Of a stretch of 64,000 bases of DNA, positions 45,503-53,994 are shown in pieces. The notes under the pieces are model-generated. The model ran no database searches. It had not been told where the DNA came from and saw only the letters and a list, made by a program, of their open reading frames with translations. Numbering within the stretch: the stretch's first letter is position 1; every line of letters begins with the position of its first letter. The translations under genes were made by a program, and so were the position numbers. The stretch comes from Lacrimispora indolis DSM 755 (lineage in GTDB: Bacteria; Bacillota; Clostridia; Lachnospirales; Lachnospiraceae), in NCBI RefSeq assembly GCF_000526995.1, contig NZ_AZUI01000001.1, positions 1,240,001 through 1,304,000 on the forward strand, given 5' to 3'.

Positions 45503-45564
45503 AACAAGTTCTCCTCTCCTATTTACTGCCCAAGCTTTTGGGGCATAATTGGTGCTTTCATAAA

Positions 45565-45823
45565 ATCAAAAAGAGCCATCCGTTCCCTAAAAAAGGGACC
45601 GAACAGCTCGGCGGTGCCACCCAATTTAGCCATGGAAATTTCCACGACTCACTTTTCCTATCCCGTAACGCAGGAAATGCGCCGCAGTTTGCTGCGGGAC
45701 TCCGAGGGAGGTTGGGTCATGAGAGGTATAAAGGCCTTCCAGCACACAGCCTTCTCTCTGGAATACTTCATCACTTACTGGTCCTCTTCAACGTCTTATT
45801 TCTTCATTATGAAAAAGATTGTA
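45565..45823 (-). ncRNA. T-box leader of proS
   Basis: Minus-strand leader of about 260 nt. The conserved T-box antiterminator core TGGGTGGCACCGC (45611-45625) is followed by a terminator (GAGC...TGTTCGGTCCC with GGGAACGGATGGCTC, then TTTTTG, about 45565-45612). In stem I, GAGG/CCTC closes a specifier bulge containing CCC followed by A (CCC at 45714-45716), a proline codon matching the gene. Confidence 0.88.
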
Positions 45824-45829
45824 TGGTTG

Positions 45830-45858
45830 ATTTTACGTTATTTGCAAATGTTTGTCAA
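45830..45858 (-). promoter_or_regulatory. sigma-A promoter of proS T-box transcript
   Basis: Minus strand TTGACA (45853-45858), 17-bp spacer, TAAAAT (45830-45835); it lies immediately behind the stop of the upstream permease-like gene. Confidence 0.85.
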
Positions 45859-45872
45859 GTAGGTCATCTGAT

Positions 45873-46976
45873 TCATTCCTCCGAATCTGCCATTTCCTTC
45901 CTATCTTCACAGCACCAGCCCTCATACACCTCTACAATATCTTCCACAATCAATAAGCCGATAGGCCCAAGAATAAATCCCAAAAGCCCGAAAAGCTGAA
46001 GGCCCACATACATGGATGCAAGGGTTTCCAAAGGCGTAAGCCCAACCTTTCCGCCCATGATCTTGGCTTCCATGATCTCCCGCAGAAAATAACAGATAAT
46101 ATAAATGACCATTAATCCGATTCCGTACTTCCAGTTTTTATTGATCATGGAGAAAAGGGCCCAGGGAATGAACACTGTCCCTGTGCCAAAAATCGGAAGC
46201 GCATCCAAAAGCCCGATCCCGATCCCAAATAAAATAAAATAAGGGTTTCCCAGGAAAAACAGCCCTGCCGAACACACCGTCATAGTAAACAGCATGATAG
46301 CTCCCTGGGTCTTTAACCAGGCGCTTCCCACCGTTGTCAGCCGTCTCCCAAGCATGGCATATTCAAAGCGAAACATGGAATTATCCCGCCTTTCCCTGAT
46401 GTCATCCATCTCCTGAAGGGAAAGAACCGTGGCAATCAGCAATATGATAATGATCACCGTTACCTGTACGATCCATTTCATGATGGTCATGGAGTTCGTC
46501 ATAAGAAAGGGCATGATCCTGCTTTTTATAGCAACCTGTCCACCTGATATAATGTCCCTTACCACTTCTACCATATATCCGTCAGGCAGCTTTAAAAACC
46601 GCTCCGCAAAGAAGCAGTTATCCATAAGCCACCGGTCCATGCCTTCCAGAATGACCGGCAGGTTCTGAAGTAAAAGCCTGGCTTCCATGAACAGCTTTCT
46701 CCCTGCCACATAAAGGATGATTCCAACAGCGATCATAAAAAGGATAACTTCTACTCCCCCGATAACTGCCAGGGGAATGGAAATCACCCTACCCTTTATG
46801 ATGAAGCGGGTCTTTTTCTCGATCCAAAGGGCTGAAGGCCGAAGGGACAGAGCAAATACGTATGCAATCAAAAAGGGAATCACAAGGGGCAGCAGATAGC
46901 GAAAACTTAAATACACTGCCCCTGTAACTCCCAATATTAATAATGTTTTCTTCAGTTTCCTGCTCGGTTTCACCAT
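45873..46976 (-). CDS. AI-2E/YtvI-family membrane protein
   Basis: 367 residues from the ATG at 46976 with AGGTGAG upstream; a GTG 14 codons earlier has no ribosome-binding site. About eight membrane helices with the family layout: paired N-terminal helices, a soluble stretch, and the LGNPYFILFGIGIGLLDALPIFGTGTVFIPWALF and KVGLTPLETLASMYVGLQLFGLLGFILGPIGLL motifs. Closest by sequence feel to the sporulation integral membrane protein YtvI; transport substrate unknown. Confidence 0.82.
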   Translation of the reverse strand: MVKPSRKLKKTLLILGVTGAVYLSFRYLLPLVIPFLIAYVFALSLRPSALWIEKKTRFIIKGRVISIPLAVIGGVEVILFMIAVGIILYVAGRKLFMEARLLLQNLPVILEGMDRWLMDNCFFAERFLKLPDGYMVEVVRDIISGGQVAIKSRIMPFLMTNSMTIMKWIVQVTVIIIILLIATVLSLQEMDDIRERRDNSMFRFEYAMLGRRLTTVGSAWLKTQGAIMLFTMTVCSAGLFFLGNPYFILFGIGIGLLDALPIFGTGTVFIPWALFSMINKNWKYGIGLMVIYIICYFLREIMEAKIMGGKVGLTPLETLASMYVGLQLFGLLGFILGPIGLLIVEDIVEVYEGWCCEDRKEMADSEE

Positions 46977-47076
46977 GGACTCACCTGTTTCTGATTTGTA
47001 CTTCTTTTGTACAATCACTATTATGAGCCATACGGAATGAAAATATGCGAAATCCGTTTAGCAAAAAATTCCTTCT

Positions 47077-47778
47077 TTATGTCATTTCCGGCAATGAGAA
47101 CATTTCAAAGATTTCTCCCTTTGGTTTCACGGAAAAACTCAGCCTTTTCTTTGTGCCTGGATGGGAAAATGACAGGCTGTGAGCAAACAAGGCCACATGT
47201 TTGCCGTCAGCTCCCTTTTGAAAACCGGGATTATACTTACGGTCACCCCAAAGGGGTGTGCCGTGGCCGGCCATCTGCACCCGTATCTGGTGATGACGGC
47301 CGGTTTTTAATATGATCTTTGTAAGGCTGCATTCTTCATTCCCTATGCTCCGGTTATCCACAACCTGATAATGAAGCTCCGCCAGTTTTGCACCTTTTAT
47401 CCCCTTATCCACAATTTTGGAACAATTGGTTTTTCCGTCCTTCCACAAATAATCCACGTAGGCCCCAAAGTTTTCCACAGGTTTTCCACAAACCACCGCG
47501 TAGTAGATTTTCTCCATTTGATGCTGGGAAACCTGCCTGCTTAAAGACTCTGCGGCATTTTTCGTTTTTGCATAAACCATGACGCCTCCCACCGGCTTAT
47601 CCAGCCTGTGGATAACTCCCACATATGGCGGGTCTGACTTTGGGGATAAACTGTTGATATGTTTCCTTACCTCGCTGACCATGTCCGGCTCAAATGATCT
47701 GGAAGACTGGGATTCCATTCCCACCGGCTTTTCCGCCACCAGTATGTCTTCATCCTCGTATAATATGTTAAGCTCCAT
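47077..47778 (-). CDS. RluA-family pseudouridine synthase
   Basis: 233 residues, without S4 domain. Catalytic Asp motif GVIHRLDKPVGGVMVYAKT (Asp about 60), later TGRHHQIRVQMAGHGTPLWGDRKYN. It isomerises uridine in rRNA or tRNA; the target cannot be read from sequence. It starts 9 bases after the nitroreductase gene and is probably cotranscribed with it. Confidence 0.92.
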   Translation of the reverse strand: MELNILYEDEDILVAEKPVGMESQSSRSFEPDMVSEVRKHINSLSPKSDPPYVGVIHRLDKPVGGVMVYAKTKNAAESLSRQVSQHQMEKIYYAVVCGKPVENFGAYVDYLWKDGKTNCSKIVDKGIKGAKLAELHYQVVDNRSIGNEECSLTKIILKTGRHHQIRVQMAGHGTPLWGDRKYNPGFQKGADGKHVALFAHSLSFSHPGTKKRLSFSVKPKGEIFEMFSLPEMT

Positions 47779-47787
47779 CCTTTTTCC

Positions 47788-48525
47788 TTACTCCACTTTC
47801 TTCCATGACGCCATCATGGCCTCCACGGAACGGCTCATTTCAGCGCTGAAAGCAGAATTCCATTTACGCATGCAAAATGCCTTTACCCAGCGTTCGAAAT
47901 CCTCTTCCCTTCCCTGAATCGTTTTAAGCTCCCCGGAAAATTCCTCAGGGCTTAAACGGCGGTAAGAATTCTCAAACACCACGGCTTCAGGCTTAAGCCG
48001 CACCGGTTTCTTTCTGTCCATCTGCTGCTTGGTCGGATACCCAAAGACCACCATTGCCGCCGGAACTGCATACTTAGGAAGGCCAAATAAATCCCTGTGT
48101 GTTTCATACTGCTCCATAATATCTCCGATGTAGCAGGAGCCAATACCAAGGGATTCTGCCGCCACAACCGCATTCTGGGCCGCTATCAGCGCATCGTCAC
48201 AGGCCAGCAAAAGATCTCCAAGCCCTGGCTTTCGGACCTCCTCTTCATAATGACAGAACAGCTCATACCACCTCTGGTAATCCGCCACAAAAACCAGCAC
48301 CAGCGGGGCCTTTGCGATAAAGGGCTGGTTGTCGCAGGTCACTGCCAGGGTCTCCTTCCGCTTCTGGTCCGTCACATCAATGATGGAATACAAAGTCATG
48401 TTCCCGGCAGTGGGAGCCTGTAAGGCTGCATCTATAATAGCCGCCTTTTTCTCTGGCTCAATGACCCTGTCCTCGTACACCCGGACGGATTTTCTTTCCA
48501 TCAGTTCTTTTATCGTCTGATTCAT
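47788..48525 (-). CDS. nitroreductase-family FMN oxidoreductase
   Basis: 245 residues. NfsA/FRP-like start IKELMERKSVRVYEDRVIEPEKKAAIIDAALQAPTAGNMTLYSIIDV with the FMN-binding R-S-x-R region, and GIGSCYIGDI plus AAMVVFGYPT motifs. NAD(P)H-dependent flavin enzyme of uncertain substrate. First gene of a two-gene unit with the pseudouridine synthase. Confidence 0.9.
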   Translation of the reverse strand: MNQTIKELMERKSVRVYEDRVIEPEKKAAIIDAALQAPTAGNMTLYSIIDVTDQKRKETLAVTCDNQPFIAKAPLVLVFVADYQRWYELFCHYEEEVRKPGLGDLLLACDDALIAAQNAVVAAESLGIGSCYIGDIMEQYETHRDLFGLPKYAVPAAMVVFGYPTKQQMDRKKPVRLKPEAVVFENSYRRLSPEEFSGELKTIQGREEDFERWVKAFCMRKWNSAFSAEMSRSVEAMMASWKKVE

Positions 48526-48770
48526 AAGGCGGTCATACCTTCCTTTTCCTGAATTATATTTTATCTATCCATTATATTTTATTGTTCCCAATATGGCAAA
48601 CCCATTTTTACACTTTCTATTGTCAAGCAGGTATTTGCAAGCGGGAACTTTCTTGATTCGGTTAAAAAACAGTTGCATTTTTTCCATTTTGAGTGTATAG
48701 TATATAAAAATATAATACATAGTATTAATTACTACGTTACAAGTTTTTATTATCTACAAGGAGGTTTCTT

Positions 48771-49418
48771 ATGGAAATTAAAATCAAAGATCCAGTCAGT
48801 GCCATCACTCACTTTGTCGCCATGATAATGGCGCTCATCGCCGCAATACCGCTGCTCATTAAGGCTTCCTCCGATGGAAAGCTCCACCTGGCTGCCTTAA
48901 CGGTCTTTATCCTCAGCATGGTCTTTCTTTATGCGGCCAGCACCATCTACCATACCCTTGACATTTCACCGAAAATCAACCGGCTGTTAAAAAAAATAGA
49001 TCATATGATGATTTTCATCCTGATCGCAGGAACCTACACGCCGGTTTGCCTGATCGTTCTTGGAGATCAGACCGGCTGGAGCCTGATGGCTCTTGTATGG
49101 GGAATTGCTGTTTCAGGGATTATCATAAAAGCCTGCTTTATCATGTGCCCCAAATGGTTTTCTTCCAGCCTTTACATTGCCATGGGCTGGGTATGTGTCC
49201 TGGCATTTACAAAGATCATGGATGCCCTCTCTCCTGCCGGGTTCCTCTGGCTTGTAGCCGGAGGCGTCATCTACACCCTGGGCGGTATCATTTATGCCCT
49301 GAAGCTTCCTCTTTTTAACGCAAAACACAAAAGTTTCGGTTCCCATGAGATTTTCCATCTTTTCGTCATGGGAGGAAGCTTGTGCCATTATATTCTGATG
49401 TATCATTTTGTTGCATAG
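48771..49418 (+). CDS. hemolysin III / PAQR-family membrane protein
   Basis: 215 residues with seven predicted helices. PAQR signatures are intact: DPVSAITHFVAMIMALIAAIPLL at the start (Ser/His metal site), ASTIYHTLD, and the C-terminal GSHEIFHLFVMGGSLCHYILMY with the two His ligands. Zinc-dependent membrane hydrolase-like fold; physiological role unclear, the hemolysin name is historical. Excellent AAGGAGG start signal. Confidence 0.92.
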   Translation: MEIKIKDPVSAITHFVAMIMALIAAIPLLIKASSDGKLHLAALTVFILSMVFLYAASTIYHTLDISPKINRLLKKIDHMMIFILIAGTYTPVCLIVLGDQTGWSLMALVWGIAVSGIIIKACFIMCPKWFSSSLYIAMGWVCVLAFTKIMDALSPAGFLWLVAGGVIYTLGGIIYALKLPLFNAKHKSFGSHEIFHLFVMGGSLCHYILMYHFVA

Positions 49419-49467
49419 AATGGTAAAAACCGTCAGTCCCGCGATTTTGCGGCCCTGGCGGTTTTTC

Positions 49468-49713
49468 TCATACAATCTCTCCCATGAGCTTTAGCTTGTC
49501 CTTCCTGGAAAGCTTTTTTATGGCAGCTTCACGGCGCATGGCCTCTTCCTTTGTGGAAAATTCTTCCCAATAAGCTAAAACCACTGGCCTGCGGGCTTTT
49601 GTGTATTTGGCTCCTTTTCCCTGGTTATGGGCTGTTAAGCGTTTCTCCAAATGGTTTGTCCAACCGCAGTACAGAGTATCATCTGCACATTTTAAAATAT
49701 AGGTGTAATTCAT
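49468..49713 (-). CDS. GIY-YIG domain protein (YhbQ type)
   Basis: 81 residues from the ATG at 49713 ([52 protein letters not shown]), with GGAG 10 bases upstream. Single GIY-YIG nuclease domain with the YIL...YCGWT core and the late Glu/[23 protein letters not shown] tail. Small stand-alone members nick or bind structured DNA; role unclear. Longer frame to 49776 lacks a start signal. Confidence 0.85.
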   Translation of the reverse strand: MNYTYILKCADDTLYCGWTNHLEKRLTAHNQGKGAKYTKARRPVVLAYWEEFSTKEEAMRREAAIKKLSRKDKLKLMGEIV

Positions 49714-49885
49714 GTTCTTCATTCTCCGGTATAGGAAATTCAGGATATGTAAACGGTAATAACGCCTTGCAATCACGTCACTACCGTCCAGGGTAACCTG
49801 TCATCTATCTTAAGCACCAGCTGGATGCGTTTTGGCGCCATCGATGGTTGAAGCTATAGCTTAGCTATAGTATATTATATAACAG

Positions 49886-49930
49886 GGCAAGCTGATATGT
49901 GAATAGCAATCTTTATCTTGCCCTTTTTTG
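49886..49930 (+). terminator. orphan hairpin with T-run
   Basis: GGGCAAG...CTTGCCC followed by TTTTTT on the plus strand, with no plus-strand gene directly before it. Read-through from the hemolysin III gene is possible. The duplicate AGCTATAG words at 49852-49870 lie just upstream. Confidence 0.45.
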
Positions 49931-49959
49931 AAAAAATCATTCAAAGATAAAATCAATTA

Positions 49960-49991
49960 TGCCAGGCAAAAGTGAATTCTTTTGCCTGGCA
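49960..49991 (-). terminator. terminator of sipL
   Basis: TGCCAGGCAAAAG pairs with CTTTTGCCTGGCA, 16 bases past the sipL stop; the arm itself supplies a T-run on the minus strand. Confidence 0.75.
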
Positions 49992-50006
49992 TCTCAATTA
50001 AGGTAT

Positions 50007-51578
50007 TTATGCCAATTCTTTCACTAGAATCAGCCGGTCCCCCGGTTTTACAGATTTTTCCGTCAAACTGTTAGTTGCTATAATGGTATCAATTGTTGTA
50101 TGAAATTTTTTGGCAACCTTCCAAAGAGAATCTCCAGGCTGTACAATGTATCCCACGATTCCCGGCAGTTTCTGCAGATTGTTTAAATCCATGGGAGCTT
50201 CCGCTACATTTATGATGATCTGCTCGCAGACCGGCTGCAGGGCCAGTAAATCAAGGGAAATGGTCGCCTTCACTTCAAGGGTCCCTCCGCCCATCATAAC
50301 AGCGCCCAGCTGCTCTAAGCCCGGATTTAACTGACAGATGGTATCCTCATTGATCCCCGGAGCCTCAATCAGGAAATGGAAGGGGATATCCTCTACAGAC
50401 GACTGAATCGGCTGAGTATCGTCAGAGGTCAGATATAAGACCCGCACCTCCAAAACGCCTTCCACATGAAGTCCGTCTTCTCTGATTTCCGTATCATCAA
50501 TTTTAACGATTCCCTCACTGTGGCATATCTGCAGGATCCTCTCCGCCTGATCCAGGCTGATCTTTTCCACGATCTTGCACTTGCTCATATTTTTCGTCAG
50601 GATCTTATCAAAACAAGCTTCTCCTGTCTGAAGCGTCAGTTCCCGGTTAGTAGAATATAAGTCACTGAGCAGCTCCATATTCTCTTCCTTGTAAAGCTTC
50701 ATATCCAATTCAAGAACTGCGTCCACATCCATTTCACGCATCTCGCCGTCAGAATCCGGCTTTGCTTCTATATCCTTATGGATCAGATGGACCATGATCA
50801 CAGGAACCATATCCTCAGTCATATCCGGAACATCCAGCTCTCCTGAAAATGGAATGCTTTCCTCGACCCACTGGATCGGAGCTCCTTCTCCTTCTCCCTG
50901 GTAAATAACAAATACCAGCAGCTCCCCGTCAAGCATCATTTTTCCATCCATAGGCCTTGTGGTAATGCCTCTTAGCTTCATTTCAGTCCACAAAACATGA
51001 TCAATGTTCGGCTTGTTTCCTGACAGGGTAATGGTATCCTTGATCCGGAACGTATCCTTGTGGCGGAGCGCAACGGAAGCCACATCCAGGCTGCGGCGGA
51101 GAGTTTCCACCGAAGGCGCGTCAGAAGATGCGCTTCCCGTGTCCACTTCAACGGCAGCATTAACATCGCTGACGGTCTCTACCTTCACCCTAAGGGTTAC
51201 AATAGCCTTTACACTCAGCTTCCTGGAATTAATAATTCCTGCGTTCAAATCCTCAAGCTCCCATGCCAGCTGGACATAATCCTTTTCCTCCAGTCCAGGC
51301 ACATTGATGGGTTCCTCAAAGTTAATGCTTCCTGAAAGGGTCTGAATCCCTCCTTCCGCTCCCCGATAGAGGATCATAAAGTCCAGCTTGCCCCGGACCG
51401 CGACGCGCTCTGTCTGGTTTTTTACGGAATCAATAGTAATTTCACCGGAACTTAAAATAATCTGATCCACATCATCCATGCTGTCCGGGACGATGAAGTC
51501 ATCGTCAAGAGTAATCTGAGACGTAGCATTTCCTTTCCAGCGATTCATATGTATGTTTTTCTTCACCAGCTCCAACAT
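50007..51578 (-). CDS. sipL: SpoIVA-interacting spore-coat protein SipL (SPOCS-LysM)
   Basis: 523 residues, nearly the length of C. difficile SipL. It starts MLELVKKNIHMNRWKGNATSQITLDDDFIVPDSMDDVDQI, the standard entry of DUF3794/SPOCS proteins, carries repeated SPOCS-like domains (about 40-130, 185-280, 335-440), and ends in a LysM domain (about 475-520: YIVQPGDSLWKVAKKFHTTIDTIIATNSL). In C. difficile it bridges SpoIVA to the forespore coat. A sigma-E-like promoter overlaps the upstream cysE terminator. Confidence 0.9.
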   Translation of the reverse strand: MLELVKKNIHMNRWKGNATSQITLDDDFIVPDSMDDVDQIILSSGEITIDSVKNQTERVAVRGKLDFMILYRGAEGGIQTLSGSINFEEPINVPGLEEKDYVQLAWELEDLNAGIINSRKLSVKAIVTLRVKVETVSDVNAAVEVDTGSASSDAPSVETLRRSLDVASVALRHKDTFRIKDTITLSGNKPNIDHVLWTEMKLRGITTRPMDGKMMLDGELLVFVIYQGEGEGAPIQWVEESIPFSGELDVPDMTEDMVPVIMVHLIHKDIEAKPDSDGEMREMDVDAVLELDMKLYKEENMELLSDLYSTNRELTLQTGEACFDKILTKNMSKCKIVEKISLDQAERILQICHSEGIVKIDDTEIREDGLHVEGVLEVRVLYLTSDDTQPIQSSVEDIPFHFLIEAPGINEDTICQLNPGLEQLGAVMMGGGTLEVKATISLDLLALQPVCEQIIINVAEAPMDLNNLQKLPGIVGYIVQPGDSLWKVAKKFHTTIDTIIATNSLTEKSVKPGDRLILVKELA

Positions 51579-51584
51579 AAAAAA

Positions 51585-51635
51585 GCACCTGCCTTACCTT
51601 CTTTATTCCTTTAAGAAAGTTTATGCAGGTGCATG
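51585..51635 (-). terminator. cysE terminator overlapping sipL start signal
   Basis: Minus strand GCACCTGC...GCAGGTGC then TTTTTT. The 3' arm includes the GGTG upstream of the sipL ATG, which begins right after the T-run. The large loop holds the sipL promoter -10. Confidence 0.65.
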
Positions 51636-51647
51636 TTTCATTATACT
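51618..51647 (-). promoter_or_regulatory. sigma-E-like promoter of sipL
   Basis: Minus strand AGTATAAT (51640-51647), 14-bp spacer, CATAAACT (51618-51625), matching the GnATAnnT / CATAnnnT pattern. Predicted leader of about 33 nt. Confidence 0.6.
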
Positions 51648-51699
51648 TTTTTTGTTACCATTCCCCTATTTACGGAAAAACAGGGAGATTTGGGCACTT

Positions 51700-52398
51700 T
51701 TATTCTTCTGGTTTTTCTTCGGGAGAAGCCTCTGTCCCGGCTTCCGTTTCCTTTTCCCTGTATGAGGACAGCTCTGTCTGCAGCTTAAGAAGTCTTTCTT
51801 CCAGTTCCTTGACCCGCTCTTCCATCTTACAGTAGTGATCCATTGTCACCAGATTATCTTGTTTCTTTGGAATGGGCACGCCGTCGATCTTAACCGGGCG
51901 GGCGGGGATCCCCACCGCTGTTACGTTGCTCTCCAAAGGTTTTAAAAGCACGGCATTTGCCGCTATGGTACAATTATCACCCACTTCAAAGGACCCTAAA
52001 ATCTTGGCACCTGCTCCTACCGACACATTGTTGCCAAGTGTTGGATGGCGTTTTCCCTTATTCAGTCCTACGCCTCCCAGAGTCACCCCCTGGTAAATGG
52101 TACAGTTATCGCCTACCACCGTAGTTTCTCCGATTACCACTCCGCAGCCGTGGTCAATTAAAATTCCGTGCCCCAGCTGTGCCCCCGGATGGATCTCGAT
52201 CAGTGTAAAGAATCTTGCCAGCTGGGAAATAAGCCTGGCGACAAAAAACATCTTGTGCTGGTAAAACCAGTGGGCAAACCGATGCCAGATCAATGCATGA
52301 ACTCCCTGATACAGCAAGAGCACTTCCAGCTTGCTTCTGGCTGCCGGATCCCGCTCTTTTACTGCCGTCACATCAAGCCATATATCCTTTAATATCAT
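51700..52398 (-). CDS. cysE: serine O-acetyltransferase
   Basis: 232 residues, the short EpsC-like form. N-terminal helical domain (YQGVHALIWHRFAHWFYQHKMFFVARLISQLARFFTLIEIHPGAQLG) and left-handed beta-helix with the catalytic His/Asp (GHGILIDHGCGVVIGETTVVGDNCTIYQGVTLGGVG, RHPTLGNNVSVGAGAKILG). It makes O-acetylserine for cysteine synthesis. A charged coiled-coil tail follows. No T-box or other leader was found upstream. Confidence 0.95.
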   Translation of the reverse strand: MILKDIWLDVTAVKERDPAARSKLEVLLLYQGVHALIWHRFAHWFYQHKMFFVARLISQLARFFTLIEIHPGAQLGHGILIDHGCGVVIGETTVVGDNCTIYQGVTLGGVGLNKGKRHPTLGNNVSVGAGAKILGSFEVGDNCTIAANAVLLKPLESNVTAVGIPARPVKIDGVPIPKKQDNLVTMDHYCKMEERVKELEERLLKLQTELSSYREKETEAGTEASPEEKPEE

Positions 52399-52493
52399 AT
52401 ACCTTCCTCTTTTCCTTACTGCCTACTCCTGTTTGAAGTAGTATATCATATGACGGCCTAAGAAAAAAGGGGAATTTTAATATCTCCGCAAAA

Positions 52494-52530
52494 ACAGCCG
52501 TCCCGCTTTTGCCATCTGCGGAACGGCTGT
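52494..52530. terminator. terminator between PrcB-like gene and cysE
   Basis: ACAGCCGT pairs with ACGGCTGT; on the minus strand TTTTTGCGG follows and on the plus strand CTTTTTCC, so it could work both ways. It lies just behind the PrcB-like stop. Confidence 0.7.
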
Positions 52531-52545
52531 CTTTTTCCATTTTTT

Positions 52546-52977
52546 CTACTGAAACACCACCGGAAGCTCCGACATCTCTGTTTTAATGACGATGAATGGA
52601 TAGGAGGGTTCTGCCCCCGTATTCTCCCCCTTTTCCGGTCCGATTAATTCCGTGTCCAGGACAATGGAATTATCCGTCAAATACAGTTCATTGACTGCGA
52701 TGCTATATCCTCCGCTGGCCTGTTTTCCGTAACCAACTACTATGTAAAGGTTCTGATCATCGCTGTAGGTCAGCTTAAAGGGCGACTGCTGCTTTTCAGC
52801 AATGATCTGTCTAAGTTCCTGCGGAATATCCGCGTCAGCTACAACGGTAAATTCCAGATCCCGCACTTTATCCCCACTATCCCCGTTTAAAGTACACCCG
52901 CTTAAGGTACGCACAACCAATACCCACATGGTCAGGCCGAAAAAAATCATCCATTTTCTGCTAAACAGTCTCTTCAT
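52546..52977 (-). CDS. PrcB-like lipoprotein
   Basis: 143 residues. Signal peptide with lipobox-like LSGC (Cys about 28), then a single domain (EFTVVADADIPQELRQIIAEKQQSPFKLTYSDDQNLYIVVGYGKQASGGYSIAVNELYLTDNSIVLDTELIGP) whose YGKQASGGYSIAVNEL motif is the mark of the protease-complex PrcB C-terminal domain. In oral spirochaetes PrcB assists a surface protease; here no such protease is adjacent. Likely membrane-tethered outside; role unknown. Confidence 0.8.
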   Translation of the reverse strand: MKRLFSRKWMIFFGLTMWVLVVRTLSGCTLNGDSGDKVRDLEFTVVADADIPQELRQIIAEKQQSPFKLTYSDDQNLYIVVGYGKQASGGYSIAVNELYLTDNSIVLDTELIGPEKGENTGAEPSYPFIVIKTEMSELPVVFQ

Positions 52978-53043
52978 AGCACACTCCCCAACTTATTGAT
53001 TATTACTATATATATGGGGAGTGAGCCGATTTTATGAACAGAT

Positions 53044-53907
53044 TTACGCCTTTTTGCGGATAGGGATCCAGATTTCACTCCGGTATTCCTCGGAAGTAAT
53101 ATCCCCTTCGGAATACCACTCCAGCTGCGGACCATCCATTATTTCATAGCCGGAGGACGGAAACCACTCCGTAAAAACCCGCTTCCATACCTTCTGCTGG
53201 CCTTCCGGCATCCGGCCTATGCATTCAAAGATCACATAGGTGCCGGCCGGAATTACCAGTTCAGCCATATCTCCCGGTATTTCCCTGTCTGATCCGGTGG
53301 CAATGTAATAATCAAAATCCCTGCCGTCATCGGAATTGGTGCACACTCCCATGGAGTACAGCTCCTTATTGTCATTATAGCCCAGCATTTTTTCATACCT
53401 GCCCTGCCTGCAAACCTCATTCCAGAACTCCGGGATCCTTTTAAAATTCTCTCCATTTTCCATGGATATTTTTTCCTTAAATCCTACCAGCCTAAATTCT
53501 CCCAACTCTTTTACGCAATAATTCATAGCTTCAGCTCCTTTTATGGTTATTTCAAATGAGATGCGGGGATAAGCCTTGACCTTCCCACCGGGCTTTCTCA
53601 CATCCCTGGGATTTAACCCGTGCATGGCATAAAATGCCCTGGCAAAGGAAACCGGAGACTCATATCCATACTTTACGGCAATGTCAATGACCTTTTCTTC
53701 TGTCGTCAGAAGGTCCATGGCAGCAAGGGAAAGCCTCCTCCTTCTGATGTAGTCCGCCAAGGATACGTCTGCCATAAAAGAAAACATCCGCTGGAAATTA
53801 AAGCTGGAACAGCAGGCCCGTTTGGCCGCCTCCTCCAGATGAATCTCTCCGCTTAAATTGTCTTCAATGTATTCCAGGGCTCCGTTCATTTTCTCCAGCC
53901 AATCCAC
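53044..53907 (-). CDS. AraC regulator with GyrI-like ligand domain
   Basis: 288 residues, best start GTG at 53907 (GGGAGG 7 bases upstream); longer frame to 53925 runs through that site. HTH at the N-terminus (ALEYIEDNLSGEIHLEEAAKRACCSSFNFQRMFSFMADVSLADYIRRRRLSLAAMDLL...YGYESPVSFARAFYAMHGLNP) and a GyrI/SOUL-like effector domain from about 130 (ELGEFRLVGFKEKIS ... AELVIPAGTYVIFECIGRMPE). Rob/TipA-like architecture, usually binding cationic or hydrophobic drugs. Lies behind the polyamine operon but with a gap; target unknown. Confidence 0.9.
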   Translation of the reverse strand: MDWLEKMNGALEYIEDNLSGEIHLEEAAKRACCSSFNFQRMFSFMADVSLADYIRRRRLSLAAMDLLTTEEKVIDIAVKYGYESPVSFARAFYAMHGLNPRDVRKPGGKVKAYPRISFEITIKGAEAMNYCVKELGEFRLVGFKEKISMENGENFKRIPEFWNEVCRQGRYEKMLGYNDNKELYSMGVCTNSDDGRDFDYYIATGSDREIPGDMAELVIPAGTYVIFECIGRMPEGQQKVWKRVFTEWFPSSGYEIMDGPQLEWYSEGDITSEEYRSEIWIPIRKKA

Positions 53908-53994
53908 ACGCTTACCTCCCATCATCTTGTGACAGCTTCAGTATAGTATAGTCTCATTGAATTATCGCAACTTTCCTTGCACAAAAAAGTGAGT

